Assembly (NCBI RefSeq): GCF_905163445.1
Contig: NC_053184.1
Span: forward strand, 4,278,001 to 4,342,000
Direction: 5' to 3'
From: Pararge aegeria
Taxonomy: Eukaryota; Arthropoda; Insecta; Lepidoptera; Nymphalidae
Length of the DNA stretch: 64,000 nt
Shown piece after piece: positions 30,591-42,085 of the stretch. The position numbers were made by a program, and so were the translations under genes. Within the stretch, counting starts at the first letter, position 1. The number at the start of each line of letters is the position of its first letter. The notes below the pieces were generated by a model that saw only the letters and a list, made by a program, of their open reading frames with translations, made no database searches and was not told where the DNA came from.

Positions 30591-31754
30591 TACGCTCAGG
30601 GGTCAGATCTTCCCGGGTTTCGGACAACAAGAACCTTGAAACCCTTAACGAACGTGTTATCTATGTTCACATGATCATTTGCATAATCTCTCCGAAAACC
30701 TACGAAAAATAAACGCTCCGGTGGAAATTCGAGCTAATTATTTTCTCACTGTTTATTCTGCGCCCACCAAATGAAATAAGGTCGGTGTATGATTAAATTT
30801 TAAAAACAAACTTGCGTGTCCGGACGGACTAATGAAATGAATTATTTTAATGAAGGGTTCTTAGCTGCCACTATTTTTATATTCGCCAGAGGTTTGTTAT
30901 GTTAGTGTTGGAGTCAAATGAATATAGCTCATATCATTCAGGTATAAAGTTTATTTTTAACTGCACCCTCAGCAGTAATTGCTTCGGTTTGTTACTTTAT
31001 TTGTATAGCAATTTTGTACAGAACAACAATTACAGCTATTAGGTAATAAGTTAACTTGCGTAAAGGACAAAATTGCAGTTCTCTGTTTCCTACTCGTAAC
31101 ATTTTTTCATAATTTCCCAGCATACTGACAAATTTTAATTTAAAAAAAAAAGAGGTCAGACTCTACCTTAATACGGCGTAAGCCTTTTCTGCTTTTTTAT
31201 ATTTTTTATTTTTATTATTTTATTGAAGGTGTCATATAAATTTGTATCTTGTATTTAAATATTGAAGTTGACATAAATATAAATTTCATTGTTACAACAA
31301 TTTCTTCTTCTCCTTTATTTGGTTGTCAGGATGTATGTGCCTTTTGTAGCAAAGCTTTTGGAAGTCTCGGACCAGAGGCATGTTTGTAGAAATTTAGTTC
31401 TGAACTGAAAGTTATTAAAAATGGATAGGTGCAACGGCGATAAGAGAACACGTTTACATTACGCTTCCTTTTTGCCTTCCACAACTCCTATCTGTTATCA
31501 TTTGTTACCCCTCTATGTGTTCTTACTCAATCAAGTAGTTCTTGTGCTACTTAACACAAATGGGACAAGACCGTTGTATTTTGACAACCTTCGAAGAGAC
31601 TATTGCCCAGCAGTGGCCATTTGATTTGATCGGATTTACTTTATTTATATAATTTTGGTACCATTACAGATCATGCACTAATATTTTGTGATATATATTA
31701 TACTAAAATACATGTGCCAGGATATTTAAATCTTTGGTAATTAAAACATAAATT
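30591..31754. other. Unassigned stretch
   Basis: Near 31590-31620 CGAAGAGACTATTGCCCAGC and AGTGGCCAT resemble the CCAGCAGTGG end of RTE-like LINEs. The rest is AT-rich. Confidence 0.35.
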
Positions 31755-31950
31755 GGTTCAACGGTGAAGGAAAACATCGTGAGGAAACCTGCTTGCCTGC
31801 ATGCCTAAGAGTTCTACATAATATTCTGTATGGTGTGTGGAGTCTACCAATCTAGCGTGGTGGACTACGGCTTTAACCCCTTATCATTTTGGGAGGAGAC
31901 TCGTGCTCTGTAGCGGGCCAGTAATGGGTTGATGTGGCGATGATAACGAT
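31755..31950 (+). mobile_element. SINE family 2, 5'-truncated
   Basis: Starts at CAACGGTGAAGGAAAACATCG and keeps GAGGAAACCTGCTTGCC, TGTGGAGTCTACCAATC, GCGTGGTGGACTACGG and GTAATGGGTTGATGTG. The tRNA head is absent. Confidence 0.85.
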
Positions 31951-32029
31951 GGAACTACTTGTCGGTTTTTTTTTTAGCTTTTGATACCCTAATTTCTGAG
32001 GAAGTCTGAGGGTTATTGAACCCTACGGT

Positions 32030-32425
32030 ACTACCCTTTAGAGTCGGGTATGGAATGCAGTGGGTCGAATGAAATGACAGGAACAAATTAACTTATCAAG
32101 TGTTTTACTCGGATATAGTCCCGTTAGCTACGCTAGGTAGGGGGATGCGTCTCGATAAAGTTCACAACGAGACAATAAGGGGAACATTTAAAGTAGCTTC
32201 GGTACCAAAAACTGAAAGAGAACAGGCTTCGATGGTACGGCAAGTAATGAGAGGCAATGAGGGTTACTCAGAGAAAAAAATCCTAACGAAACTACGAGGG
32301 ACAGGTAGACCTCCAGCCACATGGTGTTCCAATGTCGAGAGCGACGACCCAGGACAGAAAGACCAGGCGCATTCATACACGGAAGCCCAACCTAAAAATT
32401 TGGATAAGGGCAAGAAGAAGAAGTC
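32030..32425 (+). pseudogene. RTE-like LINE C-terminal fragment
   Basis: Open frame from about 32100: RLDKVHNETIRGTFKVA, then EKKILTKLRGTGRPPATW and NVESD. The pattern R-I-R-N-E-x-I-R-G-x-F-K-V-A, a central H-V-M-R-like patch (QVMRGNE here) and G-x-G-R-P-x-x-W is shared by RTE-like LINE proteins often misnamed craniofacial development protein 2-like. The element end is marked by GGGCAAGAAGAAGAAG (32407-32422). Several substitutions break usual positions, so it is decayed. Confidence 0.75.
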
Positions 32426-33047
32426 GTGGGAGGCCGCTAGAGAAGTTGTAAATTTTTATTTATTGTGCATAAATGTAAATAAATAACATGAGTGTCTTAT
32501 TTAAGAATTTATAAGGGAAACCATGGCACCTACAGAGAATATTATACCCGGTCGTTTTCCTAAATGACCAGAGATCCACTTAGCGAAATCGCTAATGGAA
32601 ATCCTCCGCCTACAGCAAGAAATTCAGCGCGTTTTTCCCGCCCTAATCTGTTCATTGTAATAAAAAGGCCAACAATGTTATCCATTGTCGTTATTTATAC
32701 GCTTTTACGGCAAAAATCGGTTCGCTGACGTCCTTTACGTTGGCATTTGTACACCTATATAATTTAATTTTTAATAATAATAAATAAGTGACCACGCAGA
32801 TGTCCTATGTCATGGTACCTAAGTGGCAAACCGTACCTATAAACTGAGCAATACTTTACAAGGCATGCAAGGAATACAACTAAAAAAACAAAACTAACGT
32901 ACAGAAATCCTTTGTGGAGATGGGCATATGATTTTATTATATGATACCGAGAGTAAGATCTACCTATGTTTAAAACACATTTAATTAATCGTGGTTACTA
33001 CACGATTTTTGAATTCCTTAATGACACAATCTCTCTGTTCTGCTCTC
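32426..33047. other. Unassigned stretch
   Basis: No repeat or gene recognised. Confidence 0.35.
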
Positions 33048-33240
33048 TATCATAAGATAGACAATTTTTAAAGGTTGTGAAACTGTAAAATCATGATGAA
33101 AAATAGTAATCGGCAAAGTTTCTTCTCGGTAGAATCTTCCTTCCGAACCAGTGGTAAGGTCACTACAAACAGAGTGACTTGACGTTTCAAAAGTGGTTAT
33201 AAACTAGGCCTACTTGAAATAAATGATTTTAAATTTAGAA
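33048..33240 (+). mobile_element. LINE-tail repeat B
   Basis: TTCTTCTCGGTAGAATCTTC, CTTCCGAACCAGTGGTAAGG, GACTTGACGTTTCAAAAGTG and CCTACTTGAAATAAATGAT in the order of the family. Confidence 0.75.
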
Positions 33241-33827
33241 CGTGCCGACCAGTGTCCGTCGACCTGAGGCGTATGTGTTAAGCTTCATGTGTCGTTATTC
33301 ATCGGCAAACACACCCTTCAGGCTGGCACACATGCCTGCAATAATAAATATGGCGTCAGTATTTCCCTTATAAGAAAGAAAAATGTATTTTTTACATTGC
33401 GCCACACATTACAATATTAACGACACCACGTATGTTATGTGTGGCACAACCTTAAAAAAAGGTGCCAGCTCAGCATTGTGCTGCATGCGCCAGTGGGTGC
33501 ATACAGCACTGATGATGATACTTGAATTATCAGAAGAGCGTACCTGTGAAGGACGTTGAATATCTTTCATTGGTACTTTAGAGTCACGATTTTGGATTCT
33601 TACGGGTACCTTTAGTATTTCTAGAGATATCTCCCAGTTACTTTGTCTTCTGCTAACAGGGTTTATCCTTACTACGTCGGATGTTGTCTACACTTATGGC
33701 AAAAAGCTTTACTGCATCTCGTATGGATAAACATGTGAAAAGTCACCTAGAAGTAAATCACCCAAGTTCCTAGAATCACTTCGTTGTCAGTCTGTCTGTT
33801 TTTATGCCTGTCATGAACCGTTAATCT
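33241..33827. other. Unassigned stretch
   Basis: GC is somewhat higher (GGTGCCAGCTCAGCATTGTG near 33460) but nothing is recognised. Confidence 0.35.
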
Positions 33828-34020
33828 CAGAATGAGATAGGTTTAGACCGTAGTCCACCACGCTAGTTAAATTAATAAGTAGACTTTACACGCCTTTGAG
33901 ACCTCTCAGTCACGCCAGATACACGAGTTTTCCTTCACGGTTAAAGAAAGTAATATTTTAATTGTTTCAATTAAAATACGCACATCACTCTGAAAAGGTA
34001 CAGATGCGTTCCGGGGGATT
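33828..34020 (-). mobile_element. SINE family 2, partial copy
   Basis: Reversed blocks GGTTTAGACCGTAGTCCACC, CACGCCTTTGAGACCTCTC, TTTTCCTTCACGGTTAAAG and AAATACGCACATCACTC. The head ends before the B box. Confidence 0.8.
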
Positions 34021-35529
34021 ATAGAGAGACTTATAGACTAGATATAGTGATACCATTGATTTGAAAAGAGTGCTTAAACACTCGCACTAAGGTAACTTGT
34101 GTTACGAGTGTCACCACCTTTCTTCGTACACATTACAACAATGTGAAATTACTACATCGCGATACCTAATAGGTAAAAAGAAATTAATTGACATTATGTG
34201 TGTGTATGTATGTGTGTGTGTGTCTTACTCCGAAATGTAGGTCGAAGTCTTAGCCACTAAGCTATTTCTTGAATATTTGTTTTTTGATATCTCTAAGCCA
34301 AGACAATACGTGTTAGTTAGGTAATCATTGTGGATCGCTGATATGTGCGTAAGCGTTCCCGACGCTCAGCCACCAGGCGACTGTCTGTTAAACCATGGGG
34401 CTTTAGCCGGCACGAGTCCGACATAACCACCTTGCTTTTGGTTCGGTGAAAGAAAAAAACAGATCATAATCATTTATTTGCAAAAAAACGGTGAAATTAT
34501 GGATGTTCCAAAAATTATTCAGAACAATGCTTTAGCCCATTTAAGGGCATGCAAATTGTAACTTAATAATAATTAAAAACATTCAGAATTAGATTACGTC
34601 AATTATATAAATTAATTAAATTACAATGTCAATTTTATGCCCGATGCTATATAATTACAATTAATTTAATTTAGGTCTTAAGTACAGCAATGTACTCATC
34701 TACGGAATAATAACAATTGTTATATATATTTTTCAATAAGATATTGTTTTTATTTATGTTTCAGCTTATTTGCACTAATATTTTTATCAGTCAGCTCTTC
34801 CGGTAATTTATTGTAAATCTTAGTTGCCATATTCAAAATACTTTTGCGAAACTGCGCGGATGTTTTGAAAAACAAATTTTATTTCGCCATAGCTATGTAA
34901 TCATTATATTTTAATGTGTTATTGCACGTTAAAAATTTTCTCATGCACAATAATTCACAACTTATCGCAATTTCAGAAATACAATGATTATAAGTAACAA
35001 AGATGATAGGAAATTGGACGGGAATCCGCGTTTTAATCGACAATCGCTTCACGATAAATTAGCTTTCGCAAAATTAAAACGTCATACCGAAAATTATTCG
35101 CTTATTATATTCTCATTGAATATTTATCGGCAATTTGGTGTATTTATGGTGATAAACGACATAATTACGGTAAATTTTATCAATTGAGTTAGGTTTATAC
35201 ACTGTGAATAACACTGACAAGCGTTAAAATATGAAAAGGTAAACAGTTGTCTGAAATTTTACTATTATTATGGGAAGAGCATAATATTACCCTTGTAAAA
35301 TTATTCAGATCCTATAGAGGGGATCAAATGGAACCAATAATAATAAATGTTTTATCAATACTAATTTACTAATAAAGGTGATGCGTATTTACGTTATATT
35401 GCTGAGTTTTTTCTCAGAGAGATCTTAGCACTCAGAAAATATTTTTCTAGAAAAAAATAAAAAATCTAATATTGAATGGTATTCAAACTTCTCTTTTTAT
35501 CTTGAAAAAGCCAATATTCGAATATGTTT
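34021..35529. other. Unassigned stretch with TG microsatellite
   Basis: A TG-rich microsatellite lies at about 34198-34223 (TGTGTGTGTATGTATGTGTG). From 34560 to 35220 it is very AT-rich. Short open frames show no motif. Confidence 0.4.
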
Positions 35530-35755
35530 GTTGGAAGCAAGCCGCTCCGCTTTCATCTCACACAAGATAGGATTGTTAAATTTTAAAACGATGTTGGAAA
35601 AGGGCAACTGCTTAGTTTTTTGCCCGCTTCTTCTCAGTAGAATATGCCTTCCGAACCGGTGGTAGAGTCACTAAAAACAGACATACTTGACGATTAAAAA
35701 GTGCTTATTATATTATTATATTAGGCATACTTGAAATGAATGAATTTTGAATTCT
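35530..35755 (+). mobile_element. LINE-tail repeat B, long copy
   Basis: TTGGAAGCAAGCCGCTCCGC, CTTCTTCTCAGTAGAATATG, CCTTCCGAACCGGTGGTAG, then CATACTTGAAATGAATGAAT and TTTGAATTC at the end. This is the uninterrupted counterpart of the copy split by the hAT element. Confidence 0.78.
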
Positions 35756-35924
35756 GTGATATTGAAAATTTATTTCTAAAATACACAGTATAATCCCGAA
35801 GAAAGCCCGGTGCGCCGCAAAACAAGTTTAAAAAGGTATGTCTAAATTATTTATTATCACTTAAATTGGATAAGCAAGAAATCCCGAAAACCCATTGAAG
35901 TTTAAATACTATGAAGTAGTCAAA

Positions 35925-36045
35925 TTCAAAATCTTTATTTAAAATTGACCTGCTTTTGATGCATACATATTTTTTTCTTAGTTTACTTAATTTTAAAGCT
36001 ATGGACGTGCTTGAGTACGTAATCATTAGCCACCACATTTATATG
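35925..36045 (-). mobile_element. LINE tail, minus orientation (repeat A type)
   Basis: Begins GTCAAATTCAAAATCTTTAT, continues with GACCTGCTTTTGATGCATAC. Reversed, this reads ATGCATCAAAAGCAGGTC followed by AATAAAGATTTTGAATTTGA, the repeat A 3' end. Confidence 0.6.
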
Positions 36046-36078
36046 GAAACCGTTGCTATAAATTTGCATATATCTCAC

Positions 36079-36186
36079 AAAATTAGGTCTGCATCTGGCA
36101 CCAGCTCCACATAATTCTCACCGCAACAAATAACTTGAACTGAAGCCAATACTTTCGCCATAAATCAAATTTTATACACGATCACA
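36079..36186 (+). repeat. Direct repeat pair, left member (~107 bp)
   Basis: AAAATTAGGTCTGCATCTGG, CATAATTCTCACCGCAACAA and CCAATACTTTCGCCATAAAT. The partner is at 37501-37608, 1422 bp away and roughly 80% similar by eye. Confidence 0.75.
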
Positions 36187-36339
36187 TCTTTGTATATAAT
36201 CGAGCTATCGAATTTCAATAATACATGTATTATGATGAGATTCTTGATCTCTTTATGTGATAATAAATTAGTGGGAACCCATTTAAGCGGCTAATAATTT
36301 GATACTCGTTTTGAAGTTGCATTAATACAATATTAGTTA

Positions 36340-36725
36340 GTAGTAGAACATTTTCGATAGAGCTTGCTCAAGGAAGAAAACCACCACACCACCACCGCGT
36401 GCTTATTTCTGCTACCAGGCTGCATTGTTGTGCTCCGATCAGAAGGGCGTAATCACCGGTGCAGTAAGAGGCACATGAGACTTTACAGCTACGCCTCTCA
36501 TTGATGAACAGGGCGATACTTCGTAGGACTCAGTACTTTTATGCCCTACGCAGTATTACTATGTTTACCGGTCTGTAGGGCATGGTTACCAGTAAGCAAA
36601 TGAGGCTCATCAACTGTCCCTGAGGTTGATAGACAGGGGGGCTCTTAATAGGACTTCTTACTTTTATGCCTGAGTATTACCATGTTTAAAGAGGACGGTT
36701 TCCCACTTACGCCATCTACTTGGTC
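36340..36725 (+). repeat. Dispersed repeat F, with internal duplication
   Basis: Family blocks GCATTGTTGTGCTCCGATCA and GTAATCACCGG precede two successive versions of the CTCATTGATGAACAGGGCGA ... TTTTATGCCCTACGC section (about 36497-36550 and 36621-36680). Copies at 11.44 and 59.66 kb have it once. Confidence 0.65.
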
Positions 36726-36879
36726 TGTCAGCTGTTTATCATTAACTTATTTTATGTAGACTAGTATATTGCAATTCATTTAAAGGAAATTGTATACAAT
36801 TTTACAATAAACTACCAGTTTATATCTTGGAGATGTCTCTGAAAAAGTTCAAAGTTTGTGGTAAACGTTAGCTTATAGA

Positions 36880-37110
36880 AAAGTCGTATTATAGTATTAA
36901 GGACTATGATAACGATATAAATTCTTGGGTGTAAATTATTGCTCTAACCAGGTTGCTTCTTTAATAGTTTTAAGTGACAATGTGAGATGGTGATAACAAA
37001 AAAAATCAACCGACTACGTTTGTTGTGGGCTTCTTCGTAGACCAGGGCGCGTTTGGAACCCTCGTAGCTTTAGTTTTAAGTAGACGAATTTAGTCATCGC
37101 CATCAACTCA
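36880..37110 (+). mobile_element. Dispersed repeat A
   Basis: GTGAGATGGTGATAACAAAA, TTTGTTGTGGGCTTCTTCG, GACCAGGGCGCGTTTGGAAC and CTCGTAGCTTTAGTTTTAAG, then ATCGCCATCAACTCACT. The 3' tail is missing; repeat I starts 25 bp further on. Confidence 0.65.
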
Positions 37111-37130
37111 CTTCTATGTTTTATTTTACA

Positions 37131-37435
37131 CTAGCTGTTGCCCGCGAATTCGTCTGCGTTTGATTTTGTTTTTTGATGTGGCGTTCAATTTAGTTGTAGT
37201 TCTAAAAAAATTAAAGTATTCAGTATCGCTAAGCCTCAAATAAGGGGTTTGCTGCCGTCCGCTGAGGAGTTCTGTCCTCTATCTTAAACAACATTCAGAT
37301 CGACACAAAGTATGAGCAAAATTAAACACCCCCTCTCCCAAAGGAACCGAGTTTAATGTCGGGATAAAAGTATCCTATATTACTTCTAACACTTCCAAGA
37401 ATGTTTACAAAGTTTCATGAGGATCGGTTAGGTTA
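37131..37435 (+). repeat. Dispersed repeat I
   Basis: ACTAGCTGTTGCCCGCGAAT at the start, a GGGATAAAAGTATCCTATAT block and a TTTCATGAGGATCGGTTAGG end block. Truncated before the AATATTAGTAGG end. Confidence 0.65.
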
Positions 37436-37500
37436 GGATATACGGATTGGTGTATTTACTTAAAAAAGTATAAAATTTTGGCAATAAATTTTCACATGGA

Positions 37501-37608
37501 AAAATTAGGTCCATTGCTGGCACAAGTCGCACATAATTCCCACTGCAACAAATATCTTGAACTCACGCCAATACTTTCGCCATATATCAAATTTTATACG
37601 CCATTACC
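37501..37608 (+). repeat. Direct repeat pair, right member (~107 bp)
   Basis: AAAATTAGGTCCATTGCTGG, CATAATTCCCACTGCAACAA and CCAATACTTTCGCCATATAT; partner of 36079-36186. Confidence 0.75.
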
Positions 37609-37731
37609 AGTGGACTTTGCATAAATGTGGTATCGTATTACTTTATACATATTGTATTATTTAAGGACACGACGGTGATAGAAATTTGGATTTCGAAAGG
37701 GATGTAACAAAGGTATGAATGAATGTGTGGG

Positions 37732-37925
37732 ACCGCCGATAGCCTAGTGGTCAAGATTTCGGCCTGCCTTTCGTGGGGACCGAGTTTAGTCTCCAGCGTG
37801 CAACTTTAGTTTTGCGTTGTCTAAGCATAATATCACTTGCTTCAATGGTGAAAGAAAATATCGTTAGAAAACCTGCTTGTCTGAGTCTTCACCGTAATAT
37901 TCTGAAGTGCCTGTCTCATCTCATC
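37732..37925 (+). mobile_element. SINE family 2, head and middle
   Basis: GATAGCCTAGTGGTCAAGAT (A box), GTGGGGACCGAGTTTAGTC (decayed B box), then GGTGAAAGAAAATATCG and CCTGCTTGTCTGAGTC. The 3' end is lost. Confidence 0.75.
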
Positions 37926-38572
37926 GAGATTACCCCCACAAACACAGAAACTTTACAATGTTAGTATAAGCCTACAGGTAAGGTTTGATCAGTACATATT
38001 GTCTCAATTTTTATCCGGCTATCCACATCCGTTGGTTCGAGTATGGCTCCGTTCTCTCATGTTTTGCGTTTCACCTTTGTATTTCGGTCTATATCCACTA
38101 TTTTCAAATTATCACCATCGTCACTACTTCAACCGATATGCGTCCACTCCTTCTTATACCGGATATCCTACTATCTGTAAGGCCCTAACTCCCAGACTCC
38201 GTGCTGCATCATGTATCCCTCAAAGATTCTCTATGAATTTGTTTGATCTCCATTGTACACGTAGCTTGAGCTTGATCTGGACTGCGCTTTTAAAAATAAA
38301 ACGCTGTGTAGATGGGGGTTGCGCTGCGTAAAGTTACTATTGATCGATTAAATAGGGACACGACTCAAGTTTGCAAGTTCGTCAGAATGATTGCTTGCAA
38401 AACGACAAAGAACTTTCATTATGTTCTTCATAGAGATAAATAAGACTTTTGGATTATTTCTTCGTAAGCTTACCACCCTCGTATTTTTGTATAATTTTTA
38501 CGGATATCTGCCAATGCATATTATAGGAATATTGGCATATTTAATTATTATTAATTAAGTTTTGCCTGCTAT

Positions 38573-38632
38573 CATCGTATCAATCCGTTACCGGCCCACT
38601 ACAGGGCACGGGTCGCCTCCCAAAATAGCAAT
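38573..38632 (-). mobile_element. SINE family 2, 3' fragment
   Basis: Reversed end only: TATCAATCCGTTACCGGCCC, ACTACAGGGCACGGGTCGCC, TCCC. Confidence 0.6.
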
Positions 38633-38799
38633 GTTAAAAACCTTCTCTAATCATGTGTCAATTTACATCTAAGTATTTTTTTTTAAAACAATAAATCTCT
38701 TCAACCACAATGCTTCTGCCTAGCATGAATTGAAATAAATAGCAAGTAGGCTTATATATTTATGCACAATCGAATTAATCAATATTTTGTTAACCTTTC

Positions 38800-38990
38800 G
38801 TAACCACGCTTCGCTCCGAATCCGGAGTATCCTCAGGAGATATTTACTTTACAATAAATAATTGTTTGATTTAACATGCGTAGAGGTTACATTGCCGAAG
38901 ATATGTTTGGTGTGGAGTATTGAAGAAATTATAAATTACACCACACAGATTCTCCTGCTTTTCACGGCGTACAGCAAATAAAGCTTACTT
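38800..38990 (+). repeat. Dispersed repeat H
   Basis: ACCACGCTTCGCTCCGAATC, CGGAGTATCCTCAGGAGATA, AACATGCGTAGAGGTTACAT, TTGCCGAAGATATGTTTGG and TCTCCTGCTTTTCACGGCG. The same blocks occur, partly reversed, at 61.40-61.62 kb. Confidence 0.6.
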
Positions 38991-40524
38991 TTGTACCAAG
39001 CTGTATGTAATGCTGAACTCTAAAACGGTATCAGGAATATCTTGCCTCAACATAATCGGACTACACGGCGGAAATTGGTCGAAATTTTATAGGGAGTGTG
39101 CAATATTTTTCTCAGCAGCCTCAGAGCACTTGTAAACATCTGGCACATCGCACTATGACGCCAGGAACAGTAGCAATTACAAAGTGAGCAGACAACTGTG
39201 ACGGTGGCTTATATGCAATAAAGAAAGCGCACCACGGAACTTGAAAATCCTTGTCATTGGATAAGATTTTGCCGAAATTGCTTGCTTGGTTGAAAACGTT
39301 GTAAAGTTATTGGCATTTCGCACATCTCATCGACTCTACACAGACTCGTTTTGGAATATGAAAGTAAAAGAAAGAAAAAGTGTTAATTTAAGAACCTCAT
39401 ACATATTTTTAGCACAAACACAAAATAAACCTTTAAAAATCGCGTGTGTGGTTCCAAAATAGCCGGTGCTCTGCATTTACTTCACCTGTGGGATATGAAT
39501 TTTATGACATCCACTAATGCGATAGTATACAAGTTTGCTTCTCAACTATTCGGCTCAACCATTGAAAACTTTATGAAATTTTTGCACACATGTAACTTGC
39601 CTCCACTCTTGGACGTAGGATTATGTTTATTTCTGAAAAAATAGGGCTGGACCACTTAAATATTTGAGACGGAGATGGTGACGGCTAAAGGTTTAATTTG
39701 ACCCCAGGAAAATAAAAAGTTCCTGTGGGCTTTTAAGAATACGAAAACGTGAACGAAGTCGCGGGCTACAGTATGATATAAAAAGCACTCCTTTCAATTA
39801 TGTCAATAAAATACTCGTGGAACACTATTTACCGCGTCACACTCGTAAAACATCATTTGATGTCATAAAGTTCACATTCCAATGCTTTAATTTCTGTTGA
39901 GTAGGTGTCGCGTGATAGTATGGTGTGTGAAGGCTATTCAACTTTAAGCAGCAGTTTCAAACTGGCAGCAACTAAACGCTTAAAAGTAAAGTAAAGTAAT
40001 ATAATATACTTGTAAGCTGTCAAAAATTGAATCTAATAACGAAAACATTTTCTAAGCCTATTCTTACTGATTTCAGAATTTATTACTCCCAAGTTATTTT
40101 TTTGCTATTAAAACCATCAATCTTTTGCAAATCTCGGGCATCTTTATCTAAGATAACGTAAACAAAAGCTGAGCGTGATCGATAATGAAACACGATTTTC
40201 TAATTAACAACTCCCCGAAACGTTATATTTACACTAAGTCTGGGAACCACTTACAGCCAGTCGATCCCGTGACTTGCAAAGTCAGACCATGTCAGACCAA
40301 GTTACAAGTCACGGCGCATCCATTAATTTGTTCGTTGATCTATGTTCGCTGTTTTAATTAATAAATAAAGGCGGAGTAAAAAAAGGTAGAGCCGCCTTCC
40401 TTCGTCGTAACTTAATTAAAGTGCAAGCATCAAAATTCTTTTTGTAGTTTTATTTTTGAGATCAAAATATTAATGCCTTTGATCTGTCTACCTATTTCAA
40501 GATGAATTTAGACTTGGATGCGTT
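38991..40524. other. Unassigned stretch
   Basis: No gene or clear repeat. A 66-codon frame at 39444-39644 has no motif. Around 40255-40315 there are near-repeats of GTCAGACCA and a short GTGACTTG / CAAGTCAC pairing. Confidence 0.4.
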
Positions 40525-40765
40525 TAGTTTTAAGTTTACGAATACGGTTATCGCCATCATCAAATTCAAATTCAAATTCAAAAATGTTTTATTCATGTTA
40601 ACCTTATCACAGGCACTTATGAAGCGTTCACACCTTTAACATGTTACACTTATGTTCGTGATGGTGATAACTATATTCGTTAACTCTCACTACCGTGTAA
40701 TTCTCATGTTATGTACGCATCAAAAGTGGCACCTATTGGCCTACTTGAAGAAAGATATCCTGGTC
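40525..40765. mobile_element. Repeat A pieces around a minus-strand LINE tail
   Basis: A plus-strand repeat A piece (GTTTTAAGTTTACGAATACG, GTTATCGCCATCATC) is broken at 40560 by (CAAATT)n plus AAAAATGTTTTATTCATGTT and CACAGGCACTTATGAAGCG, the reversed end of another LINE. It resumes with CTCACTACCGTGTAATTCTC and GCATCAAAAGTGGCACC. Confidence 0.6.
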
Positions 40766-40930
40766 CTGGAAAATAATAAAATTAACAAGGGTGATTTACA
40801 GGAATATTCTTTTTTTATACCGAAAACCGTACTTACTAACAAACCAAACGATTTATTGACCGCGGGGCGCAGCTGGTCCTTACTAATGTAATAAATAAGT
40901 GTGTTTGTTTGTCGTTCCATCACACCTTAA

Positions 40931-41160
40931 CAGAACAACCAATTAACTATTACAGAACAAACGGTTATTATAGAACAAACGGTTCCCAAGGGACTTTTAG
41001 GTAAAAAACCAGGTAGACCAGGAAAAAAAAGTTTGAAAAAGGCCTCACTCAGTGGCGGCGTGGTGTTGTTGCGGCTGGCCGAGCGGTCCTCCCCTCCACC
41101 CCAGCCACCTCGCCCAGCCTCCATGGACGACGAGTCCAACGGCTCCTGGGGACACACACA
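40931..41160 (+). CDS. Exon-like open frame, host gene fragment (unidentified)
   Basis: The frame is open from 40931 to a stop at 41287. A possible splice acceptor (CACACCTTAACAG, ending 40933) precedes it. It encodes a repeated EQTV, a basic stretch LLGKKPGRPGKKSLKKASL with an AT-hook-like GRP core, then VVLLRLAERSSPPPQPPRP and SMDDESNGSWG. From 41050 to 41150 GC content rises sharply and third positions are mostly G or C, unlike every repeat nearby. That looks like coding sequence of a nuclear or DNA-binding protein. The minus strand is also open here, with a good acceptor (TTGTGTGTGTCCCCAG) and similar GC at third positions, so the strand is not settled. No donor GT is seen on the plus strand. 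An RTE relic follows at 41190. I do not recognise the protein. Confidence 0.4.
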
Positions 41161-41189
41161 AAAATATTTACTGCATAAATATATTTTCT

Positions 41190-41420
41190 TTAGTGGCTTC
41201 CAACGGCTCGTTCGATGTCATCTCTCTATCACATTAAGGGTTGACCAACGCTGTTTACCAGTGCGCGTTAACCATTCCAGCAACTAGGAACTTTAACGGT
41301 TCTTCGAGTTGAGCTTACTATGGCTTGGCTTAGCACAGTTGGCAGCTTAGTTACGTTTACTCGGTGAGCTATCCGTCATCCGATTGTTGATGACCTACTT
41401 TGGTGATCTGAATTTGGCCT
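41190..41420 (-). pseudogene. RTE-like LINE C-terminal fragment, decayed
   Basis: CGTTCGATGTCATCTCTCTA, CCAACGCTGTTTACCAGTGC and ACGGTTCTTCGAGTTGAG align in order with the reversed RTE fragment at 59.17 kb (TCGTTTGATGTCATCTGTCC, CCAACGCTGCGTTTACCGGT, CTACGGTTCTCC). No frame is left. Confidence 0.65.
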
Positions 41421-41559
41421 TAACCTCTAACACGATAAGCTGGCGTTCCTGATTATTTACATTGTTTGGTATGAATCTTTCAATTGAACTGGGAATTTGA
41501 GTATAACTTAACTTTCCAGAACGCCGCTTTTCAATGTACTGCAGTTGTAAGAGTAAGAA

Positions 41560-41832
41560 CAAAGATGCTTGCTTATAAAAAAGTCCTATAATATCCTATT
41601 AAGTGAGATGGTGATAACAAAAACAAAAACAAACACCCGGCTAAATTTGTTGTAAGCTTCTTCTTAGACCAAGACGTGTTTGGAACCCTCGTAGCCGTAA
41701 CCTCGTGTTTTAGTTTTAAGTTTACCAATACGGTTATCGCCATCATCTCACTACGGTGTAGACATTTCTCACGCATCAAATGTGGGCCTAATTGAATAAA
41801 GATATTTTTGACTTTGACTTTGACTTTGATAC
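41560..41832 (+). mobile_element. Dispersed repeat A with intact simple-repeat tail
   Basis: GTGAGATGGTGATAACAAAA, CACCCGGCTAAATTTGTTG, TTTGGAACCCTCGTAGCC, CGGTTATCGCCATCATCTC, GGGCCTAATTGAATAAAGAT and a (GACTTT)n tail at about 41809-41829. The tail supports a non-LTR retrotransposon origin for the family. Confidence 0.72.
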
Positions 41833-42085
41833 TTTTTCTGAATAAGTTCTGATAGATTCACGTTCTTGATTTTATTTTTTGTTGCATTTTTACCGCAAAG
41901 ACGTTGAGTTAGCTTGGTCTCGCCCGAATCCAAACTTTATGGTTGTTTGTTACGCACAACAAAATATATTTCTATGTATATAAATATTTATATGTTTATA
42001 TATATATGTAATTATTTCTTTATGATTTATATTTGTATTAGCTATTTATGTATTATTATTATATGGCTCCCGTTTCCCGTTATTG

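Noticed and set aside
37999..38331. 110-codon open frame
   Set aside because: No recognisable domain, no repeat partner, average composition and no splice context; likely chance.
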